Part shown: positions 30,807 through 42,500 of the stretch, piece after piece
How positions within the stretch are numbered: the stretch's first letter is position 1
Layout: each line of letters begins with the position of its first letter
Assembly: GCA_964019155.1 (NCBI GenBank)
Contig: OZ025242.1
Span: 86,675,033-86,739,032 of the forward strand
DNA length: 64,000 nt
Direction of reading: 5' to 3'
DNA from: Osedax fenrisi
Taxonomy: Eukaryota > Annelida > Polychaeta > Sabellida > Siboglinidae
The notes under the pieces: generated by a model
What the model saw: the letters and a program-made list of their open reading frames with translations, nothing else
Told to the model about the DNA's origin: nothing
Databases searched by the model: none
Program-made: the position numbers and the translations under genes

Positions 30807-33220
30807 GTAAGACCGGCCACTGTACTGTGTAGCACTAACTTAACCCCAAGCACGCGCTCTATTATCACGTTTGTTCACCTACATAACCTATCTAATACTT
30901 CTTCATGTAATCTCTAACGTTATAATACGTCTATATAATATCTACGTTGTAATTCTCTAATATATCTTCGTGTATAGCTATTCCTACAACCTAGCCTAAA
31001 CACCCCCCGTAGAGAAATACGCCGACTGTAAGACCTCCACCAGAAGAACTACCCGCGCGGAGTTCTCCAAGAGCTACGACCGCGCTCTCAACGACACCAG
31101 ACGTTCTAAGTTAGCCCCGCCCACTAGCTCTATTACATTGACAGCTACCACTGCAGACACACTAAGTTAGCCCCGCCCCCTAGCTCTATTGCATTGACAG
31201 CTACCACTACAGACACACTAAGTTAGCCCCACCCCCTAGCTCTATTGCATTGACAGCTACCACTGCAGACACACTAAGTTAGCCCCGCCCCCTAGCTCTA
31301 TTGCATTGACAGCTACCAGTGCAGACACACTAAGTTAGCCCCTCCCCCTAGCTCTATTGCATTGACAGCTACCACTGCAGACACACTAAGTTAGCCCCGC
31401 CCCCATAACCTCCCATTATTGCTGTATCTCGACTAAAGGCAAACTTTGTAAACAACACTATTTCATTATTCATAAAACATGCGTGTCTAAATCGTATAAT
31501 AAATGATTTCACATACGATATATATATAGTAAATATACGGCTTTTAGAATATAATACCCCGACATCTACTATAGTTGCGATAAACACCTGCGGTATCGCC
31601 TTTATCGTTGGCTGCGATGCTGTTATTGTTTACGTCAGTAACCCCCCCCCTCCTACAATCGTTGTAGTCCCACTAACCTGGTGAACTACGCCCTCGGAGC
31701 AGCAGCTAGTGTGTACGGAACGGCTAGAAATGTTCTCGACTCTCTTTCTCACAACGTTAGATCTTAATTCTTTACTAGGCTAGCGCGTAATATTACAGCT
31801 TTACGTGCGAATAGCAGACGGCCAACTAATATATCTTAAAATACACAGACATTTATTGTTAAATTGTTTGAATACATTTACTAATATATACACACACTAT
31901 TAGCATGTTTATAATGTATAGTATGTCATATATATAGACATTACAAATTAGTAGATTATTTTATGATGATATTTCTAGAGATTGTATTTTTACGATTATT
32001 AATAATTATATTTAAGAAAATATCATTCTATTTTATTATTCATATGCTTTATAGAGTACACAAAAATAGTATTATAGCCACAATAGTTTTTTCTATGAAA
32101 AAGTTTACACATGAATAATTAACCTAACATTATTATTTCAGTAAACCCAATTAGAAGTTTTACATCCCTGGTTTTCCTATAGAATAATAATGCACTATTT
32201 ATAATACACATATTAATTGTTTCTTTAAATAAAGCTCTTTCATTGATTTGCATAATCATATAATACAGTAGTATTTACGGCAAATATAAATGTAAACATT
32301 TTTTTTTTAAATCGTCAATATATAAATTATAAAACATTATAAAATAATATATACTAGTTAGATATGTCAATGAATATTGTTATCATTAATTAACGTGCCA
32401 AAAAAACAGCTTTTTATATCATTTCTAGACTGTTTTCGTGGATATTTTGTTGAAAGATACTAATAATCTATGATAAAGTAGTATTATGTAGCAAACAACA
32501 ATGATCTTATCAGCTATGCAATACCACTTGACATTCTAGTGCCTTCTATTTTAAATCTTCCATATATTTATGATTTTTTTCTATAAATTGATATCGTATA
32601 TAAAAAAGCTAATTAGACATTATTTTCAGAGACTACTTTCAAGAGGAGTGTTGGAACCCGTCAGAAACGAAACCGCATCAAAAATGAAGATAGCTTCAGG
32701 AATGATAATTGAAAGTGGGGCAAAAATTGCTGAATTTGCAACCAATATCATTAAACATGAGGAAAGCGATTCTGACAAGATATCTACTGTTAAAATCGAA
32801 GATGATTCTGAAAAGATATCTACTATTAAAACTGAAGATGATTCTGAAAAGATATCTACTATTAAAATCGAAGATGATTCTGACAAGATATCTACTGCTA
32901 AAAGCGAAGATGATTCCGAACCCGACGCGGAAGATTACGAAATTGTCAGAGAATTCGAGCCAATTCAAACTCCTCCGCAAAGATCTGCCGTAGGGGCTGG
33001 CGACTCGGCGGACATCTTCTATTCGGGCGGTGATTCATCCGATGATTACGTTGACCTTCCGTGGGGTGACTCGAACCCTCTTCCATTGGCCGACCGCATC
33101 TCGTTGATGAAGCGAAACCGACGCAAGAGTAGGAAACAATGCATTGCTATCGCAGACGACGCCGTAGAATCTGACGAAGACGACGACGAAACAGTAACAC
33201 CGCCTGGCGGACAGCGCTGA
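30771..33220 (+). CDS. Unrecognised gene with Ala-rich helix and acidic repeat tail (5' end unresolved)
   Basis: Three well-supported exons (31013-31109, 31668-31755, 32630-33220) and one weak upstream candidate (30771-30806) join in phase. The product reads KYADCKTSTRRTTRAEFSKS..., then NYALGAAASVYGTARNVLDS..., a third segment rich in small and charged residues (SKMKIASGMIIESGAKIAEF), four copies of the decamer-like DDSEKISTIK, and an acidic and then basic C-terminus. The middle part is compatible with an amphipathic lipid- or membrane-binding helix, but I cannot assign a family. No start codon exon was found. The gene converges on CEP131. Confidence 0.55.
31013..31109 (+). CDS. Acidic-tail gene, exon A
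   Basis: Acceptor CCCCGTAG, 97 nt, phase 1 to 2, donor TCTAA|GTTAGC. It encodes KYADCKTSTRRTTRAEFSKS and YDRALNDTRRS. The donor is the first copy of a minisatellite that repeats it. Confidence 0.6.
31107..31405 (+). repeat. 56-bp minisatellite repeating a splice donor
   Basis: Copies of CTAAGTTAGCCCCGCCCCCT and ATTGCATTGACAGCTACCAC start at 31111, 31167, 31223, 31279, 31335 and 31391. The first CTAA|GTTAGC is the exon A donor, so each unit carries the same 5' splice site. Confidence 0.92.
31668..31755 (+). CDS. Acidic-tail gene, exon B
   Basis: Acceptor CGTTGTAG, phase 2 to 0, donor CACAAC|GTTAGA. It encodes TNLVNYALGAAASVYGTARN and VLDSLSHN, a plausible amphipathic helix. If the donor is not used, the frame ends at a stop four codons later, so a shorter isoform is possible. 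Confidence 0.6.
32630..33220 (+). CDS. Acidic-tail gene, last exon
   Basis: Acceptor TATTTTCAG, 197 codons including TGA. An open frame extends upstream of the acceptor to 32570 but that part is AT-rich and probably intronic. Four repeats of DDS(D/E)KIST(V/I/A)K lie at about codons 46-88; then DYEIVREFEPIQ, DSADIFYSGGDSSDDYVDLP, a basic KRNRRKSRK patch and an acidic VESDEDDDE segment. Confidence 0.8.
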   Translation, partial: RLLSRGVLEPVRNETASKMKIASGMIIESGAKIAEFATNIIKHEESDSDKISTVKIEDDSEKISTIKTEDDSEKISTIKIEDDSDKISTAKSEDDSEPDAEDYEIVREFEPIQTPPQRSAVGAGDSADIFYSGGDSSDDYVDLPWGDSNPLPLADRISLMKRNRRKSRKQCIAIADDAVESDEDDDETVTPPGGQR

Positions 33221-33379
33221 TGCTCGTTCGAGCGCGTCGATCATTTCACACATCGGATCTCATACCGTGATGCTTGCGCCTGTACGACCCGCTGTCGTGT
33301 AACCTTTAACCCTTATCAACTTTTATCAACCATATCAATCGCGCGGTGACGTATGTTATCTTAAATATCGTGTAAGCAT

Positions 33380-33385
33380 TTTATT
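33380..33385 (-). terminator. Poly(A) signal of CEP131 (minus strand)
   Basis: AATAAA on the minus strand, 48 nt after the CEP131 stop. Confidence 0.65.
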
Positions 33386-33387
33386 TT

Positions 33388-33393
33388 AATAAA
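33388..33393 (+). terminator. Poly(A) signal of the acidic-tail gene
   Basis: AATAAA on the plus strand, 168 nt after the stop; with the minus signal it forms TTTATTTTAATAAA, read in both directions. Confidence 0.65.
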
Positions 33394-33432
33394 AAACATA
33401 ATTTTACATAAATATTCGGCGTGGGCAGGCAT

Positions 33433-33565
33433 TCATTTCTTGAGAAGTTGTTTACGTTGTTGTTGTAGCAAAGACTCGAGGTGATCGGCTCTCTTGTTGG
33501 CGCATTCGCAGTCGGTTTGAAGTTGTTTCACAACTTCCTCTTTCTTTACGATGGCTTGTTTCACT
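33433..33565 (-). CDS. CEP131: CEP131 exon 20 (last, with stop)
   Basis: Acceptor CATCACCAG, phase 2 start, 43 whole codons then TGA. It encodes VKQAIVKKEEVVKQLQ and ECANKRADHLESLLQQQRK, the conserved C-terminal end of CEP131. Confidence 0.93.
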
Positions 33566-36500
33566 CTGGTGATGGAGTTTTACGATTTACGACTATATTT
33601 TTATGATTACGCGCATGACAAACCTGGCGTGTACTAATTCCATTTCTTCGTTCTTTGTGCTTTCGATTGAAACTATTTCCTGTCTGGCGTTCTCTAATTC
33701 CACTTTTTGCTGAGCTCTGTTGCAGATGTGTTTTAAATAAATTGTTATTTTGTACAATGAGTGATCAAAAACTAGTTAAGGTGGTGTGGAAATATATGAA
33801 ATATTTTAAAAAATGTAAAAAAATATTATTAGAAAAATATCAAATATAGTTTGTTATATATAACATATCCGAAAAGTATAGCTAAAAACCATATATAAAA
33901 CATTTAAATAGAATATTTAAAACTCAACCTATTTTTAAAAATATAAATATAATATATGTATATATCATAAAATATAAATTATAATCTGAGTACTATTTTT
34001 AAACTTGCTTTTCTCAGAATAATTATTTTTTCTAAATTATATTCCTAATATATTCTATAACTCTGAAAATAATGCTTTATTATAATCAACATTCCACACT
34101 CGAATATGCCGTTTACAGAATTAAAATAGATTAATTATTTTTAGACTAATAGACTTTTAAAATAAATAAAAATCCCTATCTTTTTACATTGAATTCTCAC
34201 AACCAGCGTACCCCCTTAATCAAGTAAATGATAAACAATTTAGAGAAATAATTAATTAGAATAAACAAACATGTGTACTTAGATATATCTAATGTTCTAT
34301 TTATAGATATTTACATGTAAAAGATATAAATTGTTCAATGTAGTATTATAACTATATATATATATATATATATATTATTAATATAAAAATTAATTTTAAT
34401 AAATAATTATGAAAAAAAGTAAAAATTAAATATATATTATAAATTTAGTATATTTTATAAAGTTTTTTTAATAAGATTTTAATAAATTTAAATTGTAGAA
34501 TTATTAATGCTTATCACAGATAAAAATTATCACTTTATTACCTACGAGATGTTTTAAAATAAAATAACATACTATTTAATTATGTACATTATATACTAAT
34601 AAGAAAACATATAATATATTTTAAAGCTCACCGTCTCATTAATTAGTAATAATATATAATTACAAAATATATAAGATAACAAACATGTATATTAAATAGC
34701 AGTATAGTTATCGTAAAGCACCTATGGTTATCACCAATGCATAAATCGCATGACTACATCACACTCTATAATCTGTGTGTGTGTGTACGTACGTATACAT
34801 ATATACCAAGGGCTGTCACTCCCAATCCAAATGCACACAAATATCTAAATTGTAAACAAAGCATCCATCTTGAATGTTATATATTACATATATACATATT
34901 TGAGATAATACAACTTAAATGCATATATTTAATTAATATTAAAAGATACATTTATTTTAATATCATACAAAATTAATAATTAATATAATACATATTTATA
35001 TTTAAATAGTTATGTAAAATAAACTATATAACAACCATAAAAGATAAATACAGCGAAAAATATGAAAAATAAATTTAAATAATAATTTATAAAATATAAT
35101 TTATATTAATTCCTAATCTAAACGAGTCCGTTTTATACTTAATTAAAATTAATAAGCTAAATATAATATCAAATTCATAATGTAATATACAAAATAATAC
35201 ATTTGTATTAAATTAATAAATTTTATAAAATTAATAAATAAGTTTTATTATTTATGATTATATATGTTCTAATTTTAACAATTTTCTTGATTTAATTTTT
35301 CCGTTTTTATATATAGACACGGTATCAATGTTATCCTTACATAGTATACTATTTAGGCGGTGACGTACACAAAAATTAATAACGTAATTATCGACACAAC
35401 ATGAACCACAATAATTGAATTTAACATTATTAATTATAACAATATTACAAAACAATTTACATATGTTATCTTTATATATTATTTCGTTTTGATATAAATT
35501 AAATAATATATATAATTTACGTATATAACATACAAATGAATTGGTAGATTCTTTACGTTTAGTAGAATTTTTAGATTTACAAGTAAATATCATGCCGACA
35601 CAAGTAAATATCATGCCGCCACAAGTAAATATCATGCCGCCACAAGTAAATATCATGCCGACAAAAGTAAATATCATGCCGATAAGTAAATATCATGCAG
35701 ACACAAGTAAATATCATGCCGCCACAAGTAAATATCATGCCGACATAAGTAAATATCATACCGCCACAAGTAAATATCATGCCGCCACAATAAAATAAAA
35801 TATTTTAAATTTATACTTTCATGTCATTAATATAATAATAATTATAATTTTAATATATTGTATAATACTAATTAATAATGATAATCCATATTTTTTTCTA
35901 GGAACAAGATCATTTTTAGATATTCAAAAAGTCTCGAGATCTTAATTATGGTAATCAAAAAGTCTCGAGATCGCAAAATTTTCTGAAATTCAAACCTCTA
36001 TATATATTATATATTGATATACGACGTATAGGTACGTCGTACAACATTGTACGTATACGATGTATACATTTATATATAATTATATACCTAATATAATTAT
36101 ATACCTAACACACGCCTTTTTATACACACGCGATAACAAAACTTATATGTATTAATAGATATACACCCACCACCCCGCGCACATCTGAATGCGTGTACTT
36201 ATATTGTAATGTTGATATTGCGCTCGATATATTCCATACGCCGTATATTCTGAACTATATACACGTTAATATTTACTTCTTATAAATCTAATACTATATC
36301 TTGTCTACTTATTTGATATCTATTAAATTAGTAGAAATTTGTGGAATAATTCACATCTTGTATAGGTATATATAGCATATTATTACAGTATATATGATAC
36401 AATAATAAGATATATTAAAAAATATAAAAATATAATTTAAATAATTTAATTTTGAAATAATTTTATAAACATAGATTTAAATAATGTATTAGATACTATC

Positions 36501-39500
36501 TGCTCTTTATCTTTTGGATATCGATGATAAGGTAAATTATCAATCTGAGAGAAGTTATCACAATTCATAACACTGCATCTTATCCCTGTATTTTTATACT
36601 TTTCTTTATTCATTTTGGAAAATTTGAATAATTAGACCATAACAATCAAAATGGCGTCTATTTACATTCTGTCAGAAATAATATATTCGGAAATTTATGA
36701 GAGTGATAGCCCTTGGCATATATACACACACATTATATATAATGAAACGTGTAGGCCGTTACATCAATACGGGGCGGGGGCGATGATAACTTCTAGGTCA
36801 AACCTCAATTCAGTGATTTCAGACTTAATACGCTGACTGTTGGTTTCAGTTTCCACGAGTCTGTCTGCGAACTCCTGTCTGATAACATCGGACACCCTGC
36901 TCCTCTCCGCGTTCAATCTCTCCAGCAACTGAGGCGTCGTAGAAACCCGATTATATATATATGTATAAGCGCATTTATACACATATATGTGTATAACATT
37001 TGATTTAAGATTAAATATGCTCGATACATTTCAATATATATATGTATATACTAGGCGGCCGGGGCCCGTGTTCGACGTAAGGTTCACTTAGCGATGTAAT
37101 GCAGCCTGGTATATAGTATACATATATATATGTAATGCAGCTAAAAAAACCTACCGATATTATAACGTAACCCAATCTAACCGCAACAGTGAAAATAACT
37201 AAAACTCAAAATATCAATGACCACATACGCACACATATCAATATACTTTTATAGGCTCACTCGGGATGTATATAAATATATATATAATAGAAATATTCTA
37301 TTTTATTAATAATAAACATTAGTGATACTCAACTCTCCTATCCGTGTTCAATCTTTCCAGTAACCGATGCGATATGTAAACGGGTATATGTTTGCGTGTT
37401 TTTATGTAATGTTATACGATATATTTAATTTTAATATACGTATTTTGTCCTGGTAATAAACTTATTTTCTAGTGAAACCTTTTTAAGTTCGGCTATTTCC
37501 ATATCTTTTTGCGATAGCAGCACAGTTTTTCTCCTATTTTCACCGTCCACTTCCGTTAGTTCAGCCTATCGATAATGATAATGATGATGATGCTGATGAT
37601 AATGTTTATGATGATGGTGATGATGATGATGATAATGTTGATGATGATGATGATGGTGATGATGATAATGTTGATGGTGATGATGATAATGTTGATGATG
37701 ATGATGATGGTGATGATGATAATGTTGATGATGATGATGATGATGATAATGTTGATGATGATGGTGATGATGATGATGATAATGTTGATGATGATGATGA
37801 TGGTGATGATGATAATATTGATGATGATGATGATGATGGTGATGATAATGTTGATGATGATGATGATGGTGATGATGATAATGTTGATGATGATGATGAT
37901 GGTGATGATGATTTGCAATAGTTATGTCCCCCCCTCGTAAGGACATACATGTGAACCATCAATTATACATCTACGAGTACTTTTATAGTTGTAAGCGTTT
38001 AGAAGAATTACTCGAGTAATAGCTACCTTGGTTTCGTTGTATTTCTGACGAATCATTTTATCCGATCTCTCCAGTTCGTCGATTTCCTTCTCGTATTTAT
38101 CTCTTATGCGTCTGAAACGAGATGAAAATAGGTTTAACTGGCGGCAACAATTTTTATTTAAATTGTATTATTTTGGTGGAATCCTTTCCAAACCATCCAG
38201 GAACTTAGATGAAGTTATCACTTATAACTATATGCCTCTAATGTCCTTTCGAATACGCTCTCATGTTAAGGCATCCATAGTTTTACACAATTATATAAGA
38301 TCACTTCTAAATATTGTTTTAAGACCTATTTTAATGGTCCAGACGAGGCTCGTACCCGCGTCCTACTACTGGTGTATGTGACACATTAGCCGAATGAGCT
38401 ACGCAGGCAGTTTAGATAGTGGCGTAATGGAAACAAACTTGATGCGGTGATCGACGATGCGTTCACTTTCGTCTCGCGCCGCTTGAGAATCATCTTCCAG
38501 TCTCTGGATCACTAATTCTATCTCGTGGTCCCGTTCCTTTCGTACCGACTCCTGAAAGGTTGTGCGAAGGTCACCATTAGAGTAATCGATGTAAAATGAT
38601 ATTGTAATGCATACACTAAAGGTTAAAGGTTAACTATAGTAATCGAGAAAGTTATTTATTAGAACACAATTGTATTTAGCATTCTTTTGATAGAAATTGT
38701 ATACATTTTTATCGATAAATTATAAAAAAAATTGATTATTTACAAATACAACCATTTTTCTAATGCAATAATACTATATTAAGGGGACTATTCAAATTAT
38801 ACAAAAAGTTATTATTTTTACTAAATTTGATTCAAATGATGTATCTATCTGTGAATTAAAATTATGGTTTTAAGAATACCACTAAAGAAAATAAATTATA
38901 TAATTAAGTATGATATTTAATTGTATATGTCATATATACATTATTCACAAAATAGTTGTGATTTAATGAATATACTATTAATTTCACTAAAATCATATTA
39001 AATGTTGTTTACATATGATTATTATTTCTCTTTAGCTTTAGTCACATGGTTATCTAACTTCCTTTTAGGAATCCATTTTGATTATTTGATTATAACATTT
39101 ATATTTTCAATTTCAATTAACTTCTATTTTTCGATATAATGAATGTGTTATTTATAATGTAAATTCGTATCAAACTATGCACTTTTAAAATGAAAAATAA
39201 TATGCCTCCAATTATTATTTTTATAGTGTTCATTACTAATAGTATTAATCGTTATATAGTCATAATAGTGTTTATAGTATAGTTATATAATTATAGTTAT
39301 CGTATATATGACGTAAACAATGATTTATACATCATTTCAAGGAAAATATTTTATATTTTATATAATATAAAAAAAATTTGAAACACATTTTTTTTTTCTC
39401 ACTTTCAGAGGTTTCACTACCCTTAATATATATATCATGCCATACTGAACTATAGTTGTATATATACACATAGCACCTACCCTTAATAATACCGATATGT

Positions 39501-42500
39501 TATCAAACATCGATCGTCGCGCGTATACATATAATAATTAATCGTAATCGTAATATAAAGTAGCGGCGGTAGCTTGATGGTGGCTAGGTGACAGCAGGGG
39601 TGGTGGTTACCTTGAGTTCCCTCTCCCTGCCCAATAGCCAGGTCTCCTTGCGCTTCATGTAGGTCTCTTGCCATTCGGTTTTCTCGAGGGCGAGCTGTTC
39701 TTTCAGATGAGAGAGTTCCGACTGTGGGGTGCGGGGTACGGTCAGTAGGTCAGTACGATGTAAGGTGTAACGTTATACAGGTGTAACGCTAAGGTGTAAC
39801 ACTAAAGTGATACTGATGATGATGGTGATTTTATTTCAAGTATAAATAATTATAATATCTATCAAGTATTATAATTTTATTTAAGTATACAGTTCTTAGC
39901 GTAATAATAATAGATATAATTAAAGTAGTAAATGGGACTTAGTAGTAGTAGTACTATCTACTAATAGAAGTGGTGAAACGCGAAGGTTAAAGGTTAAATA
40001 GTCAGGACGAATGGCGAATGAGAATACGGTTGGCGTTCAGATATCGTGAATAAAAAGGTGGCTCTTTATAGTTTATGTTTGAAGGTGGTAGTAATACATG
40101 TGTTCATTGTTTCGAGGAATGGAGGCAGTTGATTGCAGAGGAGCAAACAGGGTGTACTGAATCAGTACTACTGATAATAATAAGTGATTGTTTTAATACT
40201 AGACTGGCGCTTTCTAAATCGCAATGGAATGAATAATACAATTGTTGTAAACTAAATAACTGTTGAATAGTAGTATTGAAATGTGTCGCGTTATATTGTT
40301 ATAAAGGTATATTTGTGTACTTGAAAATATTGAAAATATTTTTTTTAATTTCACCAAATTCCGTTGTGGATAAATGTCGATAATTATGATAGTAATAATG
40401 ATAGTAATAATGATAGTATACTTAGAATACGCCCACAATGTAGGGGAGCGTTTATACGTCACCCGCGCTCAAACCGAATGGCGACGTTCGATTTCATCGC
40501 GAGCGGTTTCGTATTCTCTCTGTAGGGCTGCGCTGGCTGTACGCTGTCCGTCTTCGGTCTGGCGCTGGTTACGATCGCACTCCATTCGCATACGACTTGC
40601 CTGCGTAGTGTGCCACACGGTATTAAGGTGCTGCAGGATTTGAAGGGGGGCGGCGGGGGGGGGGGGACATAATGTGATTTTAGCGATGCAGCAGAGCTGT
40701 ATTAAGGTGCTGCAGGATTTGAAGGGGGGCGAGGGGGGGGCACATAATGAGATGATAGCGATGCGGCGCTGTATTGCTGAGCTGCAGGATTTGAAGGGGG
40801 GCGAGGGGGGGGACATAATGAGATGATATCGATGCAGAGCTGTATTAAGGTGCTGCAGGATTTGAAGGGGGGCGAGGGGGGGGACATAATGTGATTTTAG
40901 CGATGCAGAAGAGCTGTATTAAGGTGCTGCAGGATTTGAAGGGGGGCGAGGGGGGGGCACATAATGAGATGATAGCGACGCGGCGCTGTATTGCTGAGCT
41001 GCAGGATTTGAAGGGGGGCGAGGGGGGGGACATAATGAGATGATATCGATGCAGAGCTGTATTAAGGTGCTGCAGGATTTGAAGGGGGGCGAGGGGGGGG
41101 ACATAATGTGATTTTAGCGATGCAGCAGTGCTGTATTAAGGTGCTGCAGGATTTGAAGGGGGGCGAGGGGGGCATATAATGAGATGATAGCGATGCGGCG
41201 CTGTATTGCTGAGCTGCAGGATTTGAAGGGGGGCGAGGGGGGGACATAATGAGATGATATCGATGCAGAGCTGTATTAAGGTGCTGCAGGATTTGAAGGG
41301 GGGCGAGGGGGGGGACATAATGTGATTTTAGCGATGCAGCAGAGCTGTATTAAGGTGCTGCAGGAATTGGAGGGGTGGCGAGGGGGGGGACATAATGAGA
41401 TGATAGCGATGCAGCGCTGTATTGCTGAGCTGTAGGATTTGAAGGGGGGCGGGGCCAACAAAAATTCAAAAGTTATTCGTTTTCTATTGCGTACGTAAAA
41501 CAATCTAATGACGATCATCTGCCGATGATTTATAATAAATAAACGGGCTTACGGTATAATTTATTATGAAAAATGTGATTTTTTGTGGGATCGAGGATTT
41601 AAAAGTGGGGGGGCAATTGCCCACGAAATACCCCTTAAAAAGGCACTGGATATCAACGATACGTTGCTGATTGGTTGTCCACTACGAAAGTAAACATTAC
41701 CTGAACCTGTTGTATCATTAAGATACATGTTTCATCGTACTATTAGTTATCATACAGTTAATCTATCGAGTTCAGTCGTTATAGATAGATTTTAGTATAT
41801 TTATCTTTAAAAATGATATGAAAATAAAATAGGAAAGGTGAATTCATATATTATACATATACATCATATTATACTATACATAATAATGTTCAGTTTTTGA
41901 TGTGGAATGTACAAATATTTAAGGTTTGGAGAATATTGCGCAGAGTTTACATGTAAAAGAAAGGGAAAAAGTGGGTTTACTAAAATGGTGATAACTTTAT
42001 AGATTTATTATTGAATCGCTAATATTTCGCTTTTATTATTTAGATAACATTTATATCTATCTCGCCCGTCTCTTATCTGCATATCATATTTAGAATCTTA
42101 ATGTGAATTTATAATTTATTTTTTTGAAAATAGTCTACAATTAATTTACGATATTTCATATAATTTTATTTGTACAGTTTATTAGTATATTTTAAAATAT
42201 ACGGACATTGGAAATATATAAATATATTTATAATCAGAATTGGTTATAAAGATTAAAAGATAAAGATTCATTTGAAAAGTCAATATTTACGAATATCAAC
42301 AAAAATGGAATACAATTTCTGAGAGATAATTATAGCTTAATTATAGCTTAAGCTTCTAATTTTTGTGTTTTCTGGGTAATAAAAAGAATATTATCTCTAT
42401 TATTAATAACTTATTACTACTGTTACTGTAGTATGTTTATGTTATCATTGGCTATTACTTTTACATAGTAGTATAGCATAGTAATATCTATCGACACAGT

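Noticed and set aside
32570..32629. Upstream part of the 216-codon frame (MIFFYKLISYIKK...)
   Set aside because: AT-rich and preceded by no start context; a strong acceptor TATTTTCAG at 32621-32629 marks the exon start.
37556..37962. His-, Ile-, Met- and Ser-rich frames
   Set aside because: Translations of a GAT/AAT trinucleotide-based minisatellite next to CEP131 exon 17.
40469..41518. Family of PPSPPFKSC frames on the minus strand
   Set aside because: Products of the G-rich higher-order minisatellite; only 40475-40600 is coding.
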